A stretch of 17,104 nt of DNA from CAZYWA01 sp964650975 [NCBI: uncultured bacterium] (lineage in GTDB: Bacteria; JADJOY01). The stretch spans positions 1 through 17,104 of the forward strand of contig CAZYWA010000126.1 in assembly GCA_964650975.1 (NCBI GenBank), in the 5' to 3' direction. A program made the position numbers and the translations under genes. Within the stretch, counting starts at the first letter, position 1. Each line of letters starts with the position of its first letter. Shown here piece after piece: positions 7,770 through 15,534 of the stretch. Under the pieces are notes generated by a model. It was not told where the DNA came from and did no database searches. It saw nothing but the letters and a program-made list of their open reading frames with translations.

Positions 7770-8479
7770 TTCCCTTGCGGCTGGCGGGCGAATGGCCCAA
7801 GCGGCCGCCCGCGCTCGATGCCGAGCAACAGCGCGCGCGCGAGGACTTCATTCACTTCTGGCACCGGGCCATGCCGGAGCGGCTGGGCTTCATCGAGCAC
7901 TTCAACCAGGGGTTCGTGACCGGGCTTCCGGCACGTCCGGGTGCCCGCACCCTCGAGATCGGCCCAGGTCTCGGTGCTCAGGCGCGCTGGCGGGGAGCCG
8001 TGAGCGACGGCTATTACTGCCTCGAGCTGCGCGAGATCTTCTGCGCTCGAATGCGGGAGCTTCTGGCTCCCGACCACGTGTTCCAGGGCGACATCCAGAG
8101 CCGTCAGCCGTGGCCAGACGGATGGTTCGAGCGAATCATCGCGGTGCACCTGCTCGAGCACCTCGTCGACCTGCCGGCAGCGCTGGCGGAAGTGGACCGC
8201 CTACTGGCTCCGGGAGGTTGCTTCGACGTGGTGATCCCGTGCGAAGGAGGGCTCGCTTACGGGATCGCGCGCAAGGTTTCGGCGGAGCGGTTGTTTCGCC
8301 GACGGTACCGGATGGATTACACGCCGATCCGGCTCAACGAGCACGTGAGCACGTACCGAGACGTCGTGGGTGAGCTGGTCCGGCGCTTCGAGATCTCGAA
8401 GCGCGCGTTCTACCCGCTTCGGGTCCCGGCCATGTCGATCAACCTGTTCGTCGGCATGCGGCTCGCGAAGCGCGCTTGA
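7766..8479 (+). CDS. Class I SAM-dependent methyltransferase
   Basis: 237 residues from GTG 7766, chosen because a good AGGGAGA site lies seven bases upstream and the GTGA overlap with the radical SAM stop repeats the arrangement one gene earlier. Motif I is TLEIGPGLGAQ (62-72). The acidic strand-2 end is LELRE, then QGDI (107-110), and WFERIIAVHLLEHL (120-133) is the strand-4 region typical of the Methyltransf_11/25 group. LLAPGGCFDVVIPCEGG (146-162) covers strand 5. This predicts a cytosolic enzyme that transfers a methyl group from S-adenosylmethionine. The C-terminal half has an extra lid-like part (KVSAERLFRRRYRMDYTP) seen in methyltransferases of surface polysaccharide clusters. The acceptor is unknown; as third gene of the operon it probably acts on the same intermediate as the GT2 and radical SAM enzymes. 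It converges with the next gene across a 35-bp gap without a clear hairpin. Confidence 0.9.
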   Translation: MIPLRLAGEWPKRPPALDAEQQRAREDFIHFWHRAMPERLGFIEHFNQGFVTGLPARPGARTLEIGPGLGAQARWRGAVSDGYYCLELREIFCARMRELLAPDHVFQGDIQSRQPWPDGWFERIIAVHLLEHLVDLPAALAEVDRLLAPGGCFDVVIPCEGGLAYGIARKVSAERLFRRRYRMDYTPIRLNEHVSTYRDVVGELVRRFEISKRAFYPLRVPAMSINLFVGMRLAKRA

Positions 8480-8514
8480 GGACGTCGTGGCGGCATCGAG
8501 CTGCTGCGCGATCT

Positions 8515-10545
8515 TCACGAAGGAGGTGCGGTCGTCGCCGCGTCCAACGCCAGCGCCGCGGCATGAGCGACATCCAGGTCGCTGTCGCGAAGGGCGCTGC
8601 CGACCGCAGCGAGCACTCGCGCATCGCCTGGGTCGATCTTGGTGAGGGCCCAGATCGCGTCGATCCGCACGTCGACGTCGAGATCCGGCACGCGTGCCGC
8701 CAACGCGTCGATCGCCGCCCGCGCCGCGCCGTGGCGCTCACCCAGGGCCCAGGCGGCGTCACGGCGCGCCGTCGGATCGGGCGATCCGAGCGCCGCGCTC
8801 AGCTCTCCGATGCTCGCTCCCCAGCCCGGGTTCCATCCATCTTCGTGGTCCGCCATGCAAGGAGTCGAGGAGATGGCCCGGCGCTGGACACCCCAGACAC
8901 GCGGTCGCCCCAGGATCCGCAGGCGCTTTCCGTAGACCTCGCACGCTCGGCGCCGCTCGGAGTACCAGTCGAGAAAGCTCGGGCAGCTCTCGAAGGTCCG
9001 CACTTCGAGTCGCTCGGATGGGGTCGTGCCTTCGGTCACCTCATCCCACAACTCGTCGCAGGAAATTCCGTGGAGGACCGTCACCAGGGCAGGCGACAGG
9101 CTCGATGGCTCCGGCCCGGACGCCCGGGCCTGCACCGCCTCGAGCCTGAGCAGGGGTACGAGTGTGTCCAGGATGAGGGGATCCTCCTCGGGCCGTCGGT
9201 TGTCGCCGTCGCCGACCGCGGTCAGCGCACCGATGGGCCTTCCGCCAAGCAGCCGCTCGATCTGGCGCTGCACCGACTCGGCCATCGCGAGCGAGCCCCG
9301 CGCCCGAAGCGGATCCCATGAGCCCTTCGGCCCAACCCAGTAAGGCTGCGCCGCCCTTCCGACGAGGCCCGCCGCGGAGCCGAGCGCAAGGGCGCCGAGG
9401 ACGCAGCCGGCCACGCTCCACCCCCCAGCCCACCCGTATCCGGCGCGCAACCTAGCGCGTGCCGCGCTCGAGCTCAGGACCAACCACGGAGCGCCCCAAC
9501 CGGTCGCGGCTGCGATGCAGGCGGCCGGGACCACCGGAACGACGAAGCGAGTGACCTCGCCTGCTCCGAATCCCGGAGTGTGCCGGGACACAGTCCACGT
9601 GAAGGTGACCCAGCTCAGCACCGTCGCGGCGCAGGTGGCGCTGACGACGCGGAAGCCAGGAAAGAGGGCCAAGCACCCTGCAAGAAGCACCAGCGCGCCC
9701 GCTACCCCACCCAGCTGAAAAACCAACGCGGGTTGAGCGGTCCTCAGCACGACCTCCACCAGGGGCGGATGCGTGATCATCGTGACGTCGCCGAAACCCG
9801 GCTGCGCGAGGAATCTCGCGAGAAAGCGAAGCTGAGGAAAACCCATTGCCCACTCGTAGTGGATCCACGACGGGTACGTGGCCAAGAAACCGCCCGCATG
9901 GGCAAGCCACATCCACCCGCCCATTCGCCGGCGAGCGAACCATGCGGCCAAAGGCAAGACCGGAAGGAACACGAATCCGGCCGCGTGGCATTGGGTCGCC
10001 AGGCCCAACACGATGCCGGAGAGCGGCAGAAAGACGCCGCGCCGTTCCAGCGCCAGCACGGTCGCGACCAGACAGAGGGCTGACGTACACGGCAAGAGAC
10101 CTGGGTGGGCCGGGAATCGCACCCATTCGTAGACCGTGACGTCGAGGGCGTAGAAAAGGCCCGCGAGAACGCCGACCCCTGGGCACAGATAGCGCCACCC
10201 GAGCCACACCAGCCCAGCACTCCCCAGGCCGGCGAGCATCGCTTGCCAGGTCACGAGCGCCTCGGGTCCGCGCCCGAAAACCACGGCCGGCACCATGAGG
10301 TAAGCCGGGGCCGGCCCCAGAAAAACTTCTTGGGCGGCCATCGATAGACCCACCTGCGGGTATTCGCTCCCTTCGATCACGTTGAGCGTGTCGTCGAGCT
10401 GGTTGCCGACGTCCGCTCCGAACCACCTGAGGTCGGCGCCCAACGCCCCGCGCGCAGCCGTCGCAGCGAAGCTCGCGATCATCGCCACGGCGAGCCACGG
10501 GCGCGACCGGAGTCGACTCGGAGCCGGCTCCGCCATGCCATCCAT
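8515..10545 (-). CDS. Polytopic membrane protein, GT-C (GT39-like) glycosyltransferase candidate with C-terminal HEAT-like repeats
   Basis: 676 residues from ATG 10545; ATG 10536 and GTG 10554 are alternatives, and none has a strong Shine-Dalgarno. The first helix (about 17-35) is followed by a polar acidic loop, WFGADVGNQLDDTLN (41-55), whose Asp45, Asp51 and Asp52 are candidates for the catalytic Asp of GT-C enzymes. About ten further hydrophobic helices run to near residue 430, then a soluble region. The last 100 residues (576-676) repeat helical units of the type DPTARRDAAWALG, DVDVRIDAIWALTKI and DLDVAHAAALALDAA, which read as three HEAT/PBS-lyase-like repeats and usually serve protein-protein contact. 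That fusion is unusual. The glycosyltransferase role is inferred from topology and the loop and could be wrong; an O-antigen-ligase-like or other integral membrane role is possible. The gene follows the dehydrogenase family gene by 46 bp and is probably co-transcribed with it. Confidence 0.68.
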   Translation of the reverse strand: MDGMAEPAPSRLRSRPWLAVAMIASFAATAARGALGADLRWFGADVGNQLDDTLNVIEGSEYPQVGLSMAAQEVFLGPAPAYLMVPAVVFGRGPEALVTWQAMLAGLGSAGLVWLGWRYLCPGVGVLAGLFYALDVTVYEWVRFPAHPGLLPCTSALCLVATVLALERRGVFLPLSGIVLGLATQCHAAGFVFLPVLPLAAWFARRRMGGWMWLAHAGGFLATYPSWIHYEWAMGFPQLRFLARFLAQPGFGDVTMITHPPLVEVVLRTAQPALVFQLGGVAGALVLLAGCLALFPGFRVVSATCAATVLSWVTFTWTVSRHTPGFGAGEVTRFVVPVVPAACIAAATGWGAPWLVLSSSAARARLRAGYGWAGGWSVAGCVLGALALGSAAGLVGRAAQPYWVGPKGSWDPLRARGSLAMAESVQRQIERLLGGRPIGALTAVGDGDNRRPEEDPLILDTLVPLLRLEAVQARASGPEPSSLSPALVTVLHGISCDELWDEVTEGTTPSERLEVRTFESCPSFLDWYSERRRACEVYGKRLRILGRPRVWGVQRRAISSTPCMADHEDGWNPGWGASIGELSAALGSPDPTARRDAAWALGERHGAARAAIDALAARVPDLDVDVRIDAIWALTKIDPGDARVLAAVGSALRDSDLDVAHAAALALDAATTAPPS

Positions 10546-10591
10546 GGTTGTCACACGCGCGTGGAAGCCGCCTCGTGGGGACGTACGACGC

Positions 10592-11902
10592 CTACGATCG
10601 GGACGCCTCGGGGCCGGATGCGCCCACGCGATGATAGAGCAAGCCATGCGGCACGGGCTGATCCGCCAGGACACCGCCCGGGTCGATCACGGCGCCCACC
10701 GTGCCGCGGGCCGCCCAGCGCGCCAGCGACACTTTCCCGAACGCCGGATCGGGGCTCAGGATCGCGATCGAATCGGATCCGTGGAGCGCCTCATCGAGAC
10801 TCTCGCACAGGGTCACGTGCCGGCCGAGGTCGCCCGCCAGCATGCGCACCAGGGGATCGAAGGCTCGGACCTGGGCACCGTGTTGAACCAACCATTCACA
10901 CGTCTCGATGGCGCTCGAACGACGGGTGGCGCTGGTGCCCGGCTTGTAGGCCAGCCCCAGGACGGCAATTCGTCTTCCCTCGAGAGGGGCGAGCGTCTCG
11001 GCGATCTTGTCCCGCGCCCATCGAGCATGGTCGGTGTTGCTCGCGAGAATCGCCGTCCACAGCAGATTTCGAACACCGACCTCGCCCGCGCGCTCGCGCA
11101 GAAAGGTCACGTCGCGCGCCAGCGTCCCGCCGCCGAACGCAACCCCCGGCTGGACGTAGGCGTGCGGACCGATGCGCGATTCGGTGGTCAGACCACGCGC
11201 CACCTCGCGCGCGTCGGCGCCGACTTTTTCGCACAACACGGACAGGTCGTTCGCGAACACCACCGACATCGCGAGGAACGCGTTCACTCCGTGCTTGGTC
11301 ATCTCCGCCGAGGCGATCGACATCCATTCGATGCGGCCGGCGATCGGTGCCAAGAGCTCGGCAATGCGCGCTCGCGGCTCGAGCCCGGGCGTGCCCACCA
11401 CCACGCGACCGGGTTCGGAGAAGTCACGGACGGCCGAGCCGAGCCTCAGGTTCTCGGGCACGCAACAGAAACACACGGAAGACTCGGGACGGAGCTCGGC
11501 AAAGCGGCAGGCCAGCCGGGCCGTACTGCCGACCGGAAGCTGCGAGGACACCAGGACCACGGTGCCCTCGGCGATGAGTGGGAAGGCTCGTTCGACGACC
11601 TGGATGAGGTTGGAGGGGTCGGCATGGTCCGAGTCGTCGACGGGTGTGTCGAACGTCACCCACAGAATCTCACCGTCCGCGAGCGCCTGGTCGAGGCAGA
11701 CGGTGAACGCGAGCGCGCCCGACGCGAGCCCGGCCCGCAGCAGCTCGTCGAGCCGCGGCTCGACGATGAGTGCCTCGCCGCGAGCCAGGCGCGCGACGAC
11801 GGCGGGATCCGGGTCGACACCCGTCACCCGATGGCCGGCGGCGGCCAGGCAGGCAGCAGCCACCGAGCCCGTGTGACCGAGGCCATAGACCGTGATCCTC
11901 AT
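10592..11902 (-). CDS. UDP-glucose/GDP-mannose dehydrogenase family protein lacking the catalytic cysteine
   Basis: 436 residues from ATG 11902, normal family length. The N-terminus is a Rossmann NAD-binding fold (VYGLGHTGSVAAACL; Gly7, Gly9 and Gly12), with Asp30 ending strand 2. The core has VSSQLPVGST, PENLRLGSAVRDF and AEMTKHGVNAFLA, keeping the conserved Lys203 and Asn207. The C-terminal nucleotide-binding domain has VLGLAYKPGTSATR (Lys320) and VRAFDP. The striking feature is the active-site loop FGGGTLARD (256-264). Family enzymes have G-G-x-C-x-x-x-D with a nucleophilic Cys; here the position is Thr260, while Asp264 is kept. The usual D-D-x-R of the C-terminal domain is S-A-T-R. A normal four-electron oxidation of a nucleotide sugar to a uronic acid is therefore doubtful. 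A single oxidation, an altered substrate or a non-catalytic role are possible. It is first in an operon with the HEAT-tailed membrane protein. Confidence 0.88.
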   Translation of the reverse strand: MRITVYGLGHTGSVAAACLAAAGHRVTGVDPDPAVVARLARGEALIVEPRLDELLRAGLASGALAFTVCLDQALADGEILWVTFDTPVDDSDHADPSNLIQVVERAFPLIAEGTVVLVSSQLPVGSTARLACRFAELRPESSVCFCCVPENLRLGSAVRDFSEPGRVVVGTPGLEPRARIAELLAPIAGRIEWMSIASAEMTKHGVNAFLAMSVVFANDLSVLCEKVGADAREVARGLTTESRIGPHAYVQPGVAFGGGTLARDVTFLRERAGEVGVRNLLWTAILASNTDHARWARDKIAETLAPLEGRRIAVLGLAYKPGTSATRRSSAIETCEWLVQHGAQVRAFDPLVRMLAGDLGRHVTLCESLDEALHGSDSIAILSPDPAFGKVSLARWAARGTVGAVIDPGGVLADQPVPHGLLYHRVGASGPEASRS

Positions 11903-12277
11903 GCCGACTTTCGCCGCTCGCGTCCTTCTGACGTGAAGGTCTACGCGGGCCGTGCACCGAGCGTGCGAAGGCTAGCATCGAGAGGCAGATCCGACAGCGG
12001 CTCCCCGCAGTCGACTTCGATCCCACGCGAGGATCCGCCGCCGTCCGAGGCCATGCGCCCGCGCGTCCCGACGGTGCGTCTTGCGGCGGGCAAGTGCACA
12101 CTCGCCCCGGGGCTGGGCTACTCTCGGCGCCCTGTTTCTGCCCGGCGCTCCATCTCGCACCTGTCCGGGAGAAGGGCGGTACGTGGAACACGCACTCCTC
12201 CACTCCGTTCCCCGCACGCAGCTGGCTCCAGGTGCTCTGAATCGTGTGCGTCGATTTCTTGGAGCGCGACCTGAGCG
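11903..12277 (+). other. 375-bp divergent intergenic region
   Basis: This lies between the divergent starts of the dehydrogenase family gene (11902, minus) and the GT-C-like gene (12278, plus), so it must hold promoters for both or follow an upstream signal. On the minus strand TGCTAGCCT (TAGCCT at 11974-11969) reads as an extended -10 that would give a 60-base leader, but its -35 match is poor. On the plus strand GGCTACTCT (TACTCT at 12119-12124) resembles a -10 with only three matches. Short open frames inside have no recognisable protein features and I do not call them. No repeat, tRNA or clear hairpin was noticed. Confidence 0.4.
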
Positions 12278-14065
12278 ATGACGAGCGAGCCGTTGCGCAT
12301 CCCACGCCGTCGCAAGGCTCCGGCACGCGTGCCCGCACCGGGAGCGACCAGCCGGACCGACCCGCGAAGCGCCACCCTGGCCGTCGCCGTGGCCGTCACG
12401 AGCGCGTTCCTCGCGATTCACGCGCAGATCTGGCTCTTTCCGGACTCGTTCTTCAGCGTCCTCCACGCCGACGAGATCCGCGACGTGGTGTTACCCCGCG
12501 ACCTGCTGCGCGCCGGCCACTGGCCGGTCTTGAGCCTGCCACCGGGACACATCGACGGAGGAGGAATCGTCCTCGGCTATCTCCTCGCGGCGCTGCCCGT
12601 CGACTCCCCGCACGGCATCGTGGTCGCGGCACGCGTGCTGGCCGTGCTGCAGGCAGGTGCCGCGTTGATGCTCTGGACGCGCTGCTGGATGCGTGCGTTC
12701 GGCGCCCGGGCCGGAGCGCTGGCGGCGGTGCTGATGCTCTTCCCGCAGAAGGGCTGGATCACCAACACGGTCCAGGCCTTCGGTACCTATGGCCCCGGGT
12801 CCCTCGCCGCCGTGGGCGCGGTGACCGTCGGGATGCTCCGCGACGCAGGCCCATCCTCGTCGCGGTCGCAGGCACTGCTCGGCGCGGCCCTCGGCCTGCT
12901 GGCCCTCGTCGCTCCCGCTGCGGCACCGACCGTCGCGGCCGTGCTCCTCGTGAGCGTCTACGAGATCGAACGACACCACGGTGCGTCGCGCGCCGCCGTC
13001 GCGCTGGCGCGTCTCACGCTGGGCGGCGCCACGGCATGCGCCGTCTTGCTGATGCTCGACGCCTGGAGCGCGGAGGTGAACCCGCTCGCGCAGCTGGTCG
13101 GGTTCGTGTCGAGGGCCCCGGCCGCCGACGGATCCTCGCACCTCGCGGTTCGGATCGGGACCGGTTTCGCGAACCTCTTCTCGCCGGAGCGCGTGTGGCT
13201 CATGCCGTGGCCGCTCTTCTACGGATTGCTCGGCCTGGCCGCGGTCGGGAGCGTGCTCGGGATCCGCGAAGCCGAGGGACGTGACACCGCACAGGCGTCC
13301 CCGGCCATCGCGCTGACGGCCCGGCGCCGCCTGGCGCTGGTGTGCGCGACCGCGGCGGTCGTGACGCTCGGCGTTCACCTCGTGACCCGCTTCGCGGAGA
13401 GCGCCACGTGGAACGTGACCCCGATCCTCCCGCACCTGGTCGGGCTCGCCGCCATCGCACTGGCGCGCGGAACAACCAGCGGCTGGATTACGCGCTTGCC
13501 AGCGGTCGCGTACCTCGCGGCCTGGATCGCCAGCGGCTTCCTCGCCTACGAGGAACGGTTCGTCGTGCGCGAAGCCGACCTTCGTTATCCGGGCGTCGCG
13601 GTCATGCGCTCGGTCGCGCCGCTCCTCGAGAGCCGCGGCGTGTCGCGGATCGCATCCACCTACCATTGGGCGCTGCCCCTCGACCTGGCGCTACGAGCGG
13701 ATCGGCACGCGGCGTGGCGTGTGTGCTGTACGCCTCGATCGAATTGCCCGGTCGAATGCGAAAGCGGCTTCTTCGCCGACGATCCCGAGGTCTTCGTGTT
13801 CCCGGGCCCGGCCGCGCATCTGCACGGCGAGCCTGAAACGGCCACGCTGGCACCGCGGCTTCTCGTGGCGGCCTACGAACGCGGCATCCCCCTCAAAACG
13901 GAAGCCCTGAGCCGCGATGGAACGTGGCGCACCCTCGAGCTGACGGGCGAGGGCCTCCCTCTGCTGGCTCCGAACGACGTGGTCTTGCTCGCCACCGCGC
14001 CTCCTCACGCGCGGGCACTGGAGGCGGTGCTTCTCACCTCCCCGCCGCACGTTGATCCCAGCTAG
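12278..14065 (+). CDS. Polytopic membrane protein, GT-C-like glycosyltransferase candidate
   Basis: 595 residues. ATG 12278 is the only reasonable start: an in-frame TGA sits at 12272-12274, and GGAG lies 13 bases upstream of the ATG. A basic N-terminus of 30 residues precedes the first helix (about 32-53). The following loop FSVLHADEIRDVVLPRDLL carries the Asp65-Glu66 pair typical of GT39/ArnT-like GT-C enzymes, whose acidic first loop holds the catalytic base. About eight more hydrophobic segments extend to near residue 425. The soluble C-terminal part contains a small cysteine cluster, Cys483, Cys484, Cys490 and Cys494, within CCTPRSNCPVEC. If that part faces the periplasm, as in GT-C proteins, disulfides are possible. 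No close family was recognised beyond this topology. It is probably in series with the SGNH gene 104 bp downstream, pairing a membrane transferase with an acyl-modifying protein. Confidence 0.68.
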   Translation: MTSEPLRIPRRRKAPARVPAPGATSRTDPRSATLAVAVAVTSAFLAIHAQIWLFPDSFFSVLHADEIRDVVLPRDLLRAGHWPVLSLPPGHIDGGGIVLGYLLAALPVDSPHGIVVAARVLAVLQAGAALMLWTRCWMRAFGARAGALAAVLMLFPQKGWITNTVQAFGTYGPGSLAAVGAVTVGMLRDAGPSSSRSQALLGAALGLLALVAPAAAPTVAAVLLVSVYEIERHHGASRAAVALARLTLGGATACAVLLMLDAWSAEVNPLAQLVGFVSRAPAADGSSHLAVRIGTGFANLFSPERVWLMPWPLFYGLLGLAAVGSVLGIREAEGRDTAQASPAIALTARRRLALVCATAAVVTLGVHLVTRFAESATWNVTPILPHLVGLAAIALARGTTSGWITRLPAVAYLAAWIASGFLAYEERFVVREADLRYPGVAVMRSVAPLLESRGVSRIASTYHWALPLDLALRADRHAAWRVCCTPRSNCPVECESGFFADDPEVFVFPGPAAHLHGEPETATLAPRLLVAAYERGIPLKTEALSRDGTWRTLELTGEGLPLLAPNDVVLLATAPPHARALEAVLLTSPPHVDPS

Positions 14066-14158
14066 CGCTGGCAGCGGCGAGCTTCGAGCTTCACGGCCGC
14101 GCGGCCATCGCGTTCGTCAACGATGCGATGCCGGGTCGCGACGCGTATGGGGAGTGGC

Positions 14159-14164
14159 TACGAT
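14159..14164 (+). promoter_or_regulatory. Candidate -10 element giving a leaderless SGNH mRNA
   Basis: TACGAT (four of six matches to TATAAT) ends five bases before GTG 14170. Transcription normally starts about seven bases after a -10, which would fall on or next to the start codon. The nearest purine-rich stretch, GGGGAG at 14149-14154, is 15 bases from the GTG, too far for normal ribosome binding. No good -35 box is seen, so read-through from the upstream gene remains possible. Confidence 0.3.
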
Positions 14165-14169
14165 AGCCC

Positions 14170-15471
14170 GTGGTCACGCTCGGACGGACCAAGAAGCTCG
14201 CGTTCACGGGCCTCGTCATCGTGGCGGCGCTCTTCGCCGTGGTCGTCGCGGCGCGCGTCGTGAGTCTGTGGAATCAGCCGAAGGCGGTCGCGAACGGCGG
14301 CGTCGACGACCGCAAGTGGCTGGCCGGCGCCCAGTACCTGCGGCCGAGCGAGTGCCAGCGCGCCTACGGCTACTCGCCGGACGATCGACTGTTGGGCTGC
14401 CTCCGGCCGGGCTACCGCAATCCCGATCGTCCCGACCTGCGCGTGAACCGGCGCGGCTTCTACGGTGACGAGCTCGCGGTGCCGAAACCGCCCGGCGTGT
14501 TCCGCATCGTGTGCCTGGGAGGCTCGACCACGGAAGCGGGCTACTGCGAGGCCCTGGGTGACCTCGTCCGCGACGCCAATCACGGTCCGCGCACCTTCGA
14601 GATCGTGAACGGCGGCATCGTCGCGTACGACAGCCACGCGGAATCGGTGCGCTGGTTCCACGACGTGCTGGGCATCGACCCCACGACCGGGGCCGACCGC
14701 GGAACCGGGAGCCTCGAGCCCGACCTGCTGATCCTCTACTCGGGATGGAACGACTTCCTGGGCTGCGGGCTCTTCGGCGACGACGAGCGTGAGGCGCTCG
14801 ACCGGTTCGTGAGCACCGGCGACGAGCGAATCGTGCAGCGCATGAAGAACCCGTGGTTCGCCGAGAACCTGAGCTGGCTGCGCAGCGAGCGCGAGGCGGT
14901 CCTCGCCCGTCGCGACGCCTCCGCCGTGCGGCGCTGGCGCGCGACACTCGGCCGGACCGACCTCGCGCGCGGCATTGCCGGCCAGCTCGGGCGCGTCGAC
15001 GATCTCGAGCGCATCCGCCTCCGGGCGCAGCGCGACGACGTGACCTTCGCCGACGCCGATCAGCGCGTTGGCGAGCCGTCGCCGTTCGACCATGGAATCG
15101 TCCCGGCGCGCTTCGAGGAGAACGCCGCGCGCGTGCTCCACGATGCGCGCTCGCGGGGAGTCGCGACCGCGATTGGGACCCTCGCCAACGCCTACGGCTG
15201 CCGGCCCTTCAAGACCACCGACTGCGGGCCGACCCTGCTCGGCGTGAACGACCGCAGCGCCATCGTGCGCAACGTGATGGACCCAGCGATCCGCGAGCTG
15301 GCGAGCCGCGAAGGCGCGACGCTCGTCGATTTCCGGGGCGCCATCGACGCGCGCCCTGACCGGTGCTCGCTCTTCCACGAGGACGACGAGCTTCATTACG
15401 ACGAGCCGGGCCGGCGCGTCTTCGCTCAGATCGCCTTCGACGCCCTGCGCGCGCAGCTCCCGCTCGAATGA
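14170..15471 (+). CDS. Membrane-anchored SGNH/GDSL hydrolase-like protein, copy 3
   Basis: 433 residues from GTG 14170. One membrane helix (about 10-33) after a short basic N-terminus anchors the rest outside the cytoplasm. The blocks are IVCLGGSTTEAGY with candidate nucleophile Ser119 (GGST in place of GDS), IVNGGI (146-150), LYSGWNDFLG (Asn194) and DDELHYDEPGRR with Asp406 and His409. All catalytic positions are present. About 210 residues lie between the Asn block and the Asp/His block, suggesting an inserted subdomain. Six or more cysteines occur (for example 62, 77, 115, 126, 199), which could form disulfides in the periplasm. It differs clearly in sequence from the other two SGNH proteins in the window, so it is not a recent duplicate. 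An esterase or acyltransferase acting on the exported glycan is inferred. The frame is open only about 12 codons upstream, and no Shine-Dalgarno is well placed. Confidence 0.87.
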   Translation: MVTLGRTKKLAFTGLVIVAALFAVVVAARVVSLWNQPKAVANGGVDDRKWLAGAQYLRPSECQRAYGYSPDDRLLGCLRPGYRNPDRPDLRVNRRGFYGDELAVPKPPGVFRIVCLGGSTTEAGYCEALGDLVRDANHGPRTFEIVNGGIVAYDSHAESVRWFHDVLGIDPTTGADRGTGSLEPDLLILYSGWNDFLGCGLFGDDEREALDRFVSTGDERIVQRMKNPWFAENLSWLRSEREAVLARRDASAVRRWRATLGRTDLARGIAGQLGRVDDLERIRLRAQRDDVTFADADQRVGEPSPFDHGIVPARFEENAARVLHDARSRGVATAIGTLANAYGCRPFKTTDCGPTLLGVNDRSAIVRNVMDPAIRELASREGATLVDFRGAIDARPDRCSLFHEDDELHYDEPGRRVFAQIAFDALRAQLPLE

Positions 15472-15534
15472 ATGCCGCCCTCTTCGCCGGGAAGCCCTCG
15501 CGCCATCACGTGACCGTGGTCGTGCGGTCCGGTG

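Noticed and set aside
8476-9321. 281-codon plus-strand open frame opposite the HEAT-like tail
   Set aside because: It is a shadow; the repeat pattern and membrane helices are on the minus strand.
10382-12274. 630-codon plus-strand open frame opposite the dehydrogenase family gene and the start of the HEAT-tailed membrane protein
   Set aside because: It is antisense to two genes with clear protein features. Its translation is Arg/Gly/Asp/His-rich without domains, as expected from third-position GC bias.
14095-14106. 12-bp palindrome GGCCGCGCGGCC between the genes at 12278 and 14170
   Set aside because: Self-complementary GC strings arise easily in DNA this GC-rich. It has no loop or T-run and is not repeated elsewhere that I noticed.
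14158-15396. 412-codon minus-strand open frame opposite the third SGNH gene
   Set aside because: The plus strand carries all SGNH blocks; the minus-strand translation has no recognisable feature.
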